Source: Hyphomicrobiales bacterium
Lineage (GTDB): Bacteria > Pseudomonadota > Alphaproteobacteria > Rhizobiales > Rhizobiaceae
Direction: 5' to 3'
Assembly: GCA_021775455.1 (NCBI GenBank)
Contig: JAJFHU010000046.1
Span: 1 to 36,840 of the forward strand
DNA: 36,840 bases
Shown here: in pieces, positions 31,614 through 36,840 of the stretch
Numbering within the stretch: the stretch's first letter is position 1
Layout: each line of letters begins with the position of its first letter
The notes under the pieces: generated by a model
The model's database searches: none
Seen by the model: only the letters and a program-made list of their open reading frames with translations
Told to the model about the DNA's origin: nothing
Translations under genes and position numbers: made by a program

Positions 31614-32081
31614 CTATCGCCTCACATGGCGAGTAGTTCCAGTTTTACGGTCATATTCAAGGACAACATCACGGCGAGTGTCAGTGAGACTGGCTAATCT
31701 TTCAGATAGATATATAAAATTATTGTGAATAGCATTTTCAGCATTATCTGCTGCGAGGTTAGAGGAAACAGAGACAGTGCAACCTTTAAAAAGTATCTCA
31801 GTGGATAGAACAAGGTCGTACTTAGTTCTTGCGCTCCAAAACAAAAACCTCTCAAATAATCCAGCATTAGGTAAGGGTGATAGTGAAAAGAAACAAGTGT
31901 ATATGTCATCTATTGCGTGTTCACCCATACGTTCGCTTTGTAGTGCGGGACGACTAAAATAGTTATGTCTAATACGCCTCTTTTCTATGTCAGTAGCGTC
32001 GTAGTGAGCAATGACGTGATAGGTGTCACCAAGTACCCCTTCCGTCATTCGTCTCTGTAGTATGAGATTCATCACAATCAC
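31614..32081 (-). CDS. Hypothetical protein between the two motor ATPases
   Basis: A 152- to 155-residue soluble protein of unknown family. Possible starts are GTG 32081 (overlapping the previous stop as GTGA), GTG 32075 and ATG 32072. Visible segments such as 'SLSPLPNAGLFERFLFWSAR' and 'CTVSVSSNLAADNAENAIHN' suggest a mixed alpha/beta fold; there is no catalytic motif I recognise. Coupled by overlap to the ATPase before it and by a one-base gap to the ATPase after it, so it is likely made in step with both and may be an adaptor in the transfer complex. Confidence 0.6.
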   Translation of the reverse strand: MIVMNLILQRRMTEGVLGDTYHVIAHYDATDIEKRRIRHNYFSRPALQSERMGEHAIDDIYTCFFSLSPLPNAGLFERFLFWSARTKYDLVLSTEILFKGCTVSVSSNLAADNAENAIHNNFIYLSERLASLTDTRRDVVLEYDRKTGTTRHVRR

Positions 32082-33322
32082 CCTTTTGAGAGGGTGAGAA
32101 TAAACTTTTTTATCTTGAGAGTCACGCTAGCCAAATCGCGGGTGTAATAGTTGCGTGAATTTTTAATAATCGACTTGGTTTTGTTGTAGAACTGGGGTGG
32201 TTTTATGGACTGTACGCTGTGGTGAGTGCACTCTAATGTTTTCACATGAAATGTGTACGGATCAGTGTTTGTAATCTGTTGTGTGGTTAGTTCTAATTCA
32301 GGAGCAAGTAGCTCAGCATCATAATGTCCAAGCCTAAATGTGATTATTGTGCCCACGTTACCAAACACCGCTTTCTTCAAGTCTGTAGAGAGCTGGTCAA
32401 TGTACTGGTGGGCTAATGTGAGTGAGACATTGAATTTTCGTATTGTACTGAGTAGGTGTGGAAAAGCTGAAGAAGCAAACTGTTGAAATTCATCTATGTA
32501 AATATGGAATGGTTCGGGGTGTGGCTTCATTGCTGAAAGTGAGAGTTTAGCCATCAATACTCCACCTAGTAACCGTGCCTTGTCTTCGCCAATTTCAGCC
32601 TGGGAGAGATTAGCGATAAAGATTTTCTGTGTGTTTATAATATCGTCAAAGTGAATTCTATTACGTGGTTGAGCCACGATATTACGTATGGTTGGATCAG
32701 AGAGAAAACGACCTACTTTGTTTAGTGTGGATTGGGTGAGTTGTCTCTGTTCTTTGGGGTGAAGTTTACCAAACTCATGTTCCCAGAATGATTTTATTTC
32801 AGGGTCGCTTATTTGTGATAGAACACGATTTCTGAAGTGTGTATTTGTGAGTAAATATTTTACTGAGAGTAGGGTTCCGTCTGGTGTGTCAATTACGGCT
32901 GAAATGGCATTAAATAGAACCTGCTCTAATTGTGGTGTAGATACGTCTGAGAGACGCCAAAGGTGCTTAAAGGTGTCTAGTATCATATCGGCCACTAAAG
33001 GCTGTTCTGATGGCTCTACCCACTCACATGGGTTAAATGAAACAGGATACTGTCGGTCAGCGGGATTAAAGTACACTACGTCCTTTATCCTGTGCGACGG
33101 TACTAGCTCCAGAAGTGCTTTAGCATCTTCACCGTGTGGGTCAAAAAAGGCTACTCCACGTCCAGCCTCAATATCCTGTGAAAGCATTGAGAGCAATAAT
33201 GTGGATTTTCCCATTCCAGATTTACCAATGAGATATGTGTGTTTGAGTCGGTTGTCCTCTGGAATATTTACAATCTCAAATTCTTGATTTGGATTGTAGG
33301 ATTTCGTTTTTCCGAGTTCCAT
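32078..33322 (-). CDS. HerA/VirD4-like conjugative-transfer ATPase (DUF87-type)
   Basis: A 414-residue motor ATPase. Walker A GKSGMGKSTL (about residues 33-42), 'GRGVAFFDPHGEDAKALLEL', 'DVVYFNPADRQYPVSFNP', Walker B 'FHIYIDEFQQFAS' and the sensor 'VSLTLAHQYIDQLSTDLKKA' are the standard motifs of the type IV secretory conjugative-transfer family. It begins close to the ATPase core, with no membrane helices, shorter than relatives that have a long N-terminal domain. No ribosome-binding site is seen before the ATG. A TATAAT lies about 90 bases upstream. Two such motors in one small operon is unusual. Confidence 0.85.
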   Translation of the reverse strand: MELGKTKSYNPNQEFEIVNIPEDNRLKHTYLIGKSGMGKSTLLLSMLSQDIEAGRGVAFFDPHGEDAKALLELVPSHRIKDVVYFNPADRQYPVSFNPCEWVEPSEQPLVADMILDTFKHLWRLSDVSTPQLEQVLFNAISAVIDTPDGTLLSVKYLLTNTHFRNRVLSQISDPEIKSFWEHEFGKLHPKEQRQLTQSTLNKVGRFLSDPTIRNIVAQPRNRIHFDDIINTQKIFIANLSQAEIGEDKARLLGGVLMAKLSLSAMKPHPEPFHIYIDEFQQFASSAFPHLLSTIRKFNVSLTLAHQYIDQLSTDLKKAVFGNVGTIITFRLGHYDAELLAPELELTTQQITNTDPYTFHVKTLECTHHSVQSIKPPQFYNKTKSIIKNSRNYYTRDLASVTLKIKKFILTLSKG

Positions 33323-33411
33323 AATCAGAGCAGCGCAACACTGAGCAGCACCGATTTGTGTGGTCGGACTGGGTCGTGGGACGCTGCTGTCATTAAAGAA
33401 CGTCTACCTAC

Positions 33412-33417
33412 ATTATA
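33412..33417 (-). promoter_or_regulatory. -10 element for the transfer operon
   Basis: A perfect TATAAT on the minus strand about 90 bases before the ATPase start at 33322. No good -35 stands at 17 bases; the nearest likely partner (GTGACG) is slightly too far, suggesting help from a regulator. The leader after it can form an AGCAGCG/CGCTGCT stem. Confidence 0.5.
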
Positions 33418-33436
33418 CCTTTTTAAGGAACAGTAC

Positions 33437-33596
33437 CCGTCACCAGTTTGTCGTTACGAAGTACGACTTTCCTAGGTGAAGTGTTGAGTTTTGTCCGTCA
33501 CGGACATTATGCGAAACACCTTCAGTCCTCATGTCTTTTAAGACTAGGATTTAACTAGGAAAGTCGTGGTTTGAAACCCGACAAACTGTGTGACGG
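33437..33596. other. Nested multi-branched inverted-repeat structure
   Basis: In 160 bases: an outer stem, CCGTCACCAGTTTGTCG (33437-33453) with its complement at 33579-33596 (one extra base); a second stem nested inside, ACGACTTTCCTAG (33463-33475) with CTAGGAAAGTCGT (33555-33567), exact over 13 bp; within it a stem 33477-33485 with 33515-33524 (9 bp, one bulge) that encloses the near-perfect palindrome TGTCCGTCACGGACA (33492-33506); and a hairpin around GTCTTTTAAGAC (33533-33544). No coding frame is supported. It could be an origin of transfer, a replication origin or a structured RNA. It lies just upstream of the transfer operon promoter. Confidence 0.75.
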
Positions 33597-33617
33597 AATG
33601 GTGCTAAGTGTAGCCCT

Positions 33618-33643
33618 ATGAGTAGCTTTCCAAGCTATCTCAT
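33618..33643. repeat. Hairpin resembling the tRNA-Gly(TCC) anticodon arm
   Basis: ATGAGTAGCTT-TCC-AAGCTATCTCAT forms an 11-bp stem with one bulge. Its core AGTAGCTTTCCAAGCT differs at two of 16 positions from AGCAGCCTTCCAAGCT of the tRNA-Gly attachment site (13021-13036). It may be a secondary core-type integrase site. Confidence 0.55.
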
Positions 33644-33691
33644 ACATAATGAAACAGTACATGTATCAGTTTGCTTAATGCAAAACACATA

Positions 33692-33715
33692 GAAAAGGGG
33701 ACTAGAGTCTCCCCT
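33692..33715 (-). terminator. Terminator after alpA
   Basis: On the minus strand AGGGGA pairs with TCCCCT across an 11-base loop and is followed by TTTTCT. It should end the alpA transcript before the structured region. Confidence 0.65.
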
Positions 33716-33733
33716 AATCCCCTCTCGTCTCCC

Positions 33734-33928
33734 TCATTTCAGAGAGCGACTATGTCGGTTGTCGATACGCTGTTGTAGCCAGTCTAAAACCTCAGCCTCA
33801 ATCCAGCCTACTCGACACGTGCCAAGTTGTACCCGTTGAGGGAACTCCCCTTTACGCTCAAGTCGGTCAATGTGTTGGTTGGAGTATAGGACCAAACTGC
33901 GTATCTCCTTTTTCGACAATATTTTCAT
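33734..33928 (-). CDS. AlpA-like excisionase / regulator
   Basis: A 64-residue DNA-binding protein with the AlpA winged HTH: 'ILSKKEIRSLVLYSNQHIDR', 'LERKGEFPQRVQLGTCRVGW' and 'EAEVLDWLQQRI'. AlpA-family proteins activate or direct excision of integrated elements and regulate the adjacent integrase. Here it lies 74 bases after the integrase gene on the same strand. AAGGAG is nine bases upstream of the ATG but inside a leader that can fold in several ways. Confidence 0.9.
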   Translation of the reverse strand: MKILSKKEIRSLVLYSNQHIDRLERKGEFPQRVQLGTCRVGWIEAEVLDWLQQRIDNRHSRSLK

Positions 33929-33937
33929 CGCAACATT

Positions 33938-33985
33938 CTCCTTGTGAAAGGAGGCTGTCGCGACTAGCCTCGGTTAAACCTAGGC
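33938..33985 (-). promoter_or_regulatory. alpA leader with competing hairpins
   Basis: In the minus-strand transcript the Shine-Dalgarno AAGGAG (33943-33938) can pair with CTCCTT (33953-33948) across a 4-base loop. The same CTC can instead pair in AGCCTC/GAGGCT (33951-33956 with 33966-33971), and that GAGGC can pair in GCCTAGGTTTAACCGAGGC (33985-33967). The three stems overlap pairwise, so forming one frees or hides the ribosome-binding site. Confidence 0.6.
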
Positions 33986-34002
33986 TTTCATAATATGGGA
34001 GT

Positions 34003-35094
34003 TCATTTGGTAATAGTCAAAATCTTATCATGCCAGAGTGTGAGTGCTGATTTCATCTCATTAAAATACGTGTGGCGATTGTAGATTTTACCCAAGCTGG
34101 AGATAGTCCCTGTAGAGTGATTTAACACTCTTTCTATGATGTGTGGTTGAACACCTAACTCGGCCATGTGTGTAGCTGTGGTTCTTCTAAGGTCATGGAT
34201 TGTCCAGTGTGGTATATCCATTTTATTGTCGAGAGTATTCTTTAATCTTGCAAAGCCAGATATCGGTTTTCCAGAGCCGCTAGCAGGGAATAGGTATGTG
34301 GAATTAGTAGACACTTTATCCAAGTGAATTTGGATTAGATTTGTTATCGGTAAATGGTGGTCAAGTTTGTTTTTTGTGTCCAAGAAAACTAGTTCTTTAT
34401 CAGTGATATTTTCGAGCTTAAGTGTGGCTATTTCTGAACGTCTTGCACCAGTTAAAAGTAGTATACGGATGAATGTTCCAAACGGATTGTAGTCTGTGTT
34501 TTCCCATAAGGATTGTATCTCTGTATCTGTAAGGACACGGTCTCTCGTTTTTTCTTTGAACGGCTGTGAGAGTACGTCTGTAGGTGCACTAGTTATCATG
34601 CCTCGTTTTTTACACCAGTTAAGAAATGTGCGTATGGCTCTAAAGGTGTGGTTAGCTTCGCTAGGTTTAAGTTTGTCTATTATTAAGTTGATGTCTCTAA
34701 TTTCTAAAGTGTGAAGTGGTCTGTGGAACAGGTGTTTGCAATGAAGTTCGTAATATCTCGCGTAGGTTCTGAGGGTAGATTCAGAATATGTGGACATGTG
34801 TTGTTGTTTGAATTGATTGTATGCGTCTAGGAACGTTGGTGAGGTGTTTTCTAAATATCCAAGTTGATGTTCGGCGAGTATGCGTTTTGCTTCTGTACGA
34901 GCTTGTGAGAGGGTCAATATTGGGTAACGACCAATAGTTACACGCTTACGAGGTTTGCCATATAGGAGGGTAAAAGTCTTCGCTCCTTTGGAGGAAACAC
35001 GGATAGTAAAGCCTTTAATAGTGTCATCATAATAGGCTTTCTGTCCCTGGGCGGGAATCGGTAGGTTCTTGATGGTGATATCTGTAAGGTTCAT
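34003..35094 (-). CDS. Tyrosine site-specific integrase
   Basis: A 363-residue recombinase. The N-terminal arm-binding domain ('KAYYDDTIKGFTIRVSSKGA', 'RKRVTIGRYPILTLSQARTE') is the DUF4102/P4-type domain, followed by a SAM-like core-binding domain and the catalytic domain with Arg in TGARRSEI, HDLRRTTATHM, the second His in VLNHSTG and the nucleophile Tyr in 'IYNRHTYFNE'. It drives insertion into tRNA-Gly. The gene points inward from attR. No Shine-Dalgarno is seen; instead the AGGTTC arm repeats run through the start codon, suggesting that integrase binding limits its own synthesis. Confidence 0.95.
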   Translation of the reverse strand: MNLTDITIKNLPIPAQGQKAYYDDTIKGFTIRVSSKGAKTFTLLYGKPRKRVTIGRYPILTLSQARTEAKRILAEHQLGYLENTSPTFLDAYNQFKQQHMSTYSESTLRTYARYYELHCKHLFHRPLHTLEIRDINLIIDKLKPSEANHTFRAIRTFLNWCKKRGMITSAPTDVLSQPFKEKTRDRVLTDTEIQSLWENTDYNPFGTFIRILLLTGARRSEIATLKLENITDKELVFLDTKNKLDHHLPITNLIQIHLDKVSTNSTYLFPASGSGKPISGFARLKNTLDNKMDIPHWTIHDLRRTTATHMAELGVQPHIIERVLNHSTGTISSLGKIYNRHTYFNEMKSALTLWHDKILTITK

Positions 35095-35113
35095 ATGAGG
35101 TTCACAAAGGTTC
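35087..35113. repeat. Right integrase arm-type sites (AGGTTC x3)
   Basis: AGGTTC at 35087-35092, 35098-35103 and 35108-35113, spaced 11 and 10 bp, so they lie on one helix face. They cover the integrase start codon. The segment matches that at 13119-13135 inside the left end. A further copy lies at 35063-35068. Confidence 0.6.
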
Positions 35114-35137
35114 GGCGTTGCAGGGTTTGTCTATGTG

Positions 35138-35218
35138 TAGCTATATGAATGAAATATGTTGAAAATGCAACGAAAATTGTAATTTGGTGGCTCCATGTTG
35201 CACGGTGTTATATAGCTA
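35138..35218. repeat. 9-bp inverted repeat upstream of attR
   Basis: TAGCTATAT (35138-35146) and ATATAGCTA (35210-35218), the latter five bases before the attachment core. It may bind AlpA or host factors during excision. The interval 35095-35222 has no gene. Confidence 0.4.
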
Positions 35219-35222
35219 AATA

Positions 35223-35270
35223 AGCCTTCCAAGCTGAATACGCGGGTTCGATTCCCGCTACCCGCTCCAA
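35223..35270 (+). repeat. attR: 48-bp partial tRNA-Gly copy
   Basis: Exact copy of 13024-13071. It contains no 5' half and so does not encode a tRNA. Sequence to the right is chromosomal. Confidence 0.97.
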
Positions 35271-35399
35271 TAATTTTTCACAAAAAGTTGCAATACATTC
35301 ACGTTAAATCTAGATCGCCAGTATTAAAAATAATTATCTTTGATAAGTTTTGCCTATTTGCTACAAAAATCAAGGATTGTTAGAAGTATAAGTTTTGTA

Positions 35400-36524
35400 A
35401 TGGTGGATGTGTTGACCTGTAATGATTTCAAGTTGCAGATTATTTATCTTTTGAAAAGTTCAATTGCGATTTGCCTGACTGCTATTTTTGCAATTGCTTG
35501 TGCCCCGACAACAAATGCCCCCAGAGTGGGTGTTGGCCTTGCCGCACAAGAAGCGGCGCTGCAACGCGAATTGGCAGTAAAGGAGAAGATTCGGCTAAAC
35601 CAGCGGCTTAACGATGTGGCCCAGCCAATTATGGTTTCAAATACCCAAATGTGCGGAAAACTTGTTTCCCGATATATCGGAGTAAGTTTTTTAACCCGCG
35701 ACCTTCTCAGCAATGAGCTTAAATCGGCCTACGAGAAAGTTTACGGGATCAGGGATAATCCTACTGTTGTTCTGGTTGCAAAAGGGGCCCCTGCGGAAGG
35801 TGTTCTGCAGTGGGGAGATGTAATCACCCATATGGATGGGAAGACAGTGCCGAAAGGTGCGAGAGGGATCAAGTTCATTTCCAAGTCTTTGAAGGACAAA
35901 AAGACCGCCGTTCCGGTGGTGGTCACCATCAAGAGAAACGCGGAAACTCTGAACGTGCAAGTAGTCCCACTCATTGCCTGCGATTCTCCTGTATATGTTG
36001 CCGAACTGGATGAGGTAAATGCGATGGCGGATGGCAAATCGATCCTTGTTACCCGAGGAATGATGCGCTTGATATCCACTGATGAAGAACTGGCCGCAAT
36101 CATAGGTCATGAGCTGGCGCACAACAGCCGCCGTCACCTGCAGGCAAAACAGGGAAACGCGGTCTTGGGAACCATCATTGGAGCAGCGATTTCGGTTGCG
36201 ATTGGGGTTGATGTAACCCGAATTGGAACCAGTGCAGGAGCTGTGGCGCATTCGCACGGCTTTGAAACCGAGGCGGATTATGTGGGTCTTTACCATGCGG
36301 CCCGGGCTGGTTTTGAAATCGAAAACATGCCGAATTTCTGGCGTCGATTTGCTGCTGAAAACCCAAAGGCGTTTGGTTTCAAGGGCGGTTCCCATCCGTC
36401 GAGTGCCAAGCGGTTTTTGGTACTTGAAGCAACGGTCAAGGAAATCAAGAACAAGCAGGAATTGGGAGTTGAATTGATTCCTGAGGAAAAACGGGCATCC
36501 GCTTTGGCCAAGGGAACAAGTTAA
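35400..36524 (+). CDS. M48-family metalloprotease with PDZ domain, lipoprotein-type signal
   Basis: About 374 residues. The N-terminal hydrophobic segment 'SSIAICLTAIFAIAC' ends in a lipobox-like Cys, so it is probably a periplasmic lipoprotein. A PDZ-like region ('GAPAEGVLQWGDVITHMDGK') precedes the M48 catalytic site GHELAHNSRRH (HExxH) and the third ligand region HGFETEADYVG. Such proteases handle misassembled outer-membrane or inner-membrane proteins. ATG 35400 is taken as start; TTG 35448 (giving a short MKSS-type signal) is possible, and neither has a clear ribosome-binding site. Core chromosome, not part of the element. Confidence 0.87.
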   Translation: MVDVLTCNDFKLQIIYLLKSSIAICLTAIFAIACAPTTNAPRVGVGLAAQEAALQRELAVKEKIRLNQRLNDVAQPIMVSNTQMCGKLVSRYIGVSFLTRDLLSNELKSAYEKVYGIRDNPTVVLVAKGAPAEGVLQWGDVITHMDGKTVPKGARGIKFISKSLKDKKTAVPVVVTIKRNAETLNVQVVPLIACDSPVYVAELDEVNAMADGKSILVTRGMMRLISTDEELAAIIGHELAHNSRRHLQAKQGNAVLGTIIGAAISVAIGVDVTRIGTSAGAVAHSHGFETEADYVGLYHAARAGFEIENMPNFWRRFAAENPKAFGFKGGSHPSSAKRFLVLEATVKEIKNKQELGVELIPEEKRASALAKGTS

Positions 36525-36659
36525 TAGTATTCCCAATTGTAACTTTTCCTCTGAATGCGATTTGAATTCCAATCTTGAATTCTCAATAATACAAACTGTC
36601 CCGAAGTCATTAACCCCTTGCGAAACCGGATGAAATCCCTTATCTCGCATCGCATGAAT

Positions 36660-36680
36660 GCGGATTTGGTCCGCTTTTTT
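36660..36680 (+). terminator. Intrinsic terminator just before tuf
   Basis: GCGGA-TTTGG-TCCGC then six T. It ends 22 bases before the tuf start codon, too close for a separate promoter in between, so it may act as an attenuator. A TTGAAT/AATAAT pair at about 36565-36593 could be the upstream promoter. Confidence 0.65.
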
Positions 36681-36702
36681 GTTTCACAACAGGAATAGCA
36701 AA

Positions 36703-36840
36703 ATGTCGAAGGAAAAATTTGAGCGCAACAAGCCGCATTGCAACATTGGCACGATTGGCCATGTTGACCACGGCAAGACGACGTTGACGGCAGCGATCAC
36801 GAAGTATTTTGGTGATTTTCAGGCCTATGACCAGATTGAT
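36703..36840 (+). CDS. tuf: Elongation factor Tu, N-terminal part (runs off window)
   Basis: The first 46 codons, [20 protein letters not shown] then [19 protein letters not shown], include the P-loop GHVDHGKT of the GTPase. AGGAA lies nine bases before the ATG. In many proteobacteria tuf follows tRNA-Tyr and tRNA-Gly; here the integrated element and the M48 gene stand between them. Confidence 0.97.
   Translation, partial: MSKEKFERNKPHCNIGTIGHVDHGKTTLTAAITKYFGDFQAYDQID

Larger units (their letters stand above)
13024..35270. mobile_element. Integrative, probably mobilizable element in tRNA-Gly(TCC)
   Basis: About 22.2 kb between exact 48-bp direct repeats of the tRNA-Gly 3' end. A tyrosine integrase lies beside the right repeat, an AlpA-like regulator next to it, and matching arm-type repeats inside both ends (13118-13134 and 35087-35113). 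The left part carries a plasmid-like replication module, the middle metal-stress cargo with IS and tRNA-Met scars, and the right a relaxase-like gene with two transfer-type ATPases. No mating-pair or T4SS channel genes are seen, so transfer would need a helper. The cargo looks like a later addition; the backbone from 25.9 kb on is visibly more A+T-rich. Confidence 0.9.

Noticed and set aside
33437-33643. T-box riboswitch for glycine, given the TCC loop
   Set aside because: No T-box consensus and no aminoacyl-tRNA synthetase gene downstream; the match is explained better by the integrase core site.
35691-36650. 319-codon open frame opposite the M48 protease gene
   Set aside because: Antisense shadow; the M48 motifs on the plus strand are unequivocal.

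Overview
The window looks like an alphaproteobacterial chromosome carrying a tRNA-targeted integrated element. The chromosomal frame reads rlmB - tRNA-Tyr - tRNA-Gly - [about 22 kb insert] - M48 lipoprotein protease - tuf. tRNA genes next to tuf are familiar in proteobacteria. Family resemblances (DUF2793 protein, BTLCP peptidase, YkuD proteins, RlmB and EF-Tu sequences) point to Alphaproteobacteria, but I cannot name the genus. All functional calls come from reading the translated sequence; no database search was possible.

Region 1 (1-10864) is a surface-polysaccharide cluster. It holds an IS3-type insertion end that beheads a family-2 glycosyltransferase, a relic of a second IS, a broken sulfotransferase gene, a SAM methyltransferase, an ABC exporter pair (wzm/wzt), a DUF2793 protein on the opposite strand, a second glycosyltransferase, and the complete dTDP-L-rhamnose set in the order rfbA-rfbC-rfbB-rfbD. 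It probably makes and exports a rhamnose-containing O-antigen or capsule. The left edge is decaying.

Region 2 (11074-13070) is core chromosome: a secreted Gly/His/Arg-rich protein, rlmB, and a tRNA-Tyr/tRNA-Gly pair behind one promoter.

Region 3 (13024-35270) is the integrated element, bounded by an exact 48-bp direct repeat of the tRNA-Gly 3' half. Matching integrase arm-type repeats (AGGTTC, about one helical turn apart) sit inside both ends. It is modular: (a) 13.2-15.6 kb, a plasmid-like replication module with a winged-helix protein, an HTH/coiled-coil protein and an iteron-like array beside an AT-rich stretch; (b) 15.7-17.1 kb, a scar zone with a tRNA-Met 3' fragment, direct repeats, a truncated IS3-family element and a membrane-protein fragment; (c) 17.2-25.3 kb, metal-stress cargo: a Zn/Cd/Pb-type P1B ATPase, a MerR regulator with identical operators at both ends of the block, a PCu(A)C copper chaperone, two L,D-transpeptidases each paired with a paralogous Cys-bearing exported protein, a BTLCP peptidase, an acyltransferase-like membrane protein, and decayed lspA and CDF transporter genes; (d) 25.9-35.1 kb, a more AT-rich mobility backbone: ArdC-like protein, small zinc-finger proteins, a CHC2 primase fragment-like protein, a probable Replic_Relax relaxase, two HerA/VirD4-type motor ATPases, an AlpA-like regulator and a tyrosine integrase. 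No mating-pore genes are seen, so the element is best read as integrative and mobilizable.

The most unexplained features are in the noncoding DNA of the mobility backbone: a roughly 160-bp nested, multi-branched inverted-repeat structure upstream of the first ATPase gene, a neighbouring hairpin that mimics the tRNA-Gly anticodon arm, and leaders of alpA and ardC that can hide their ribosome-binding sites in alternative or long hairpins.
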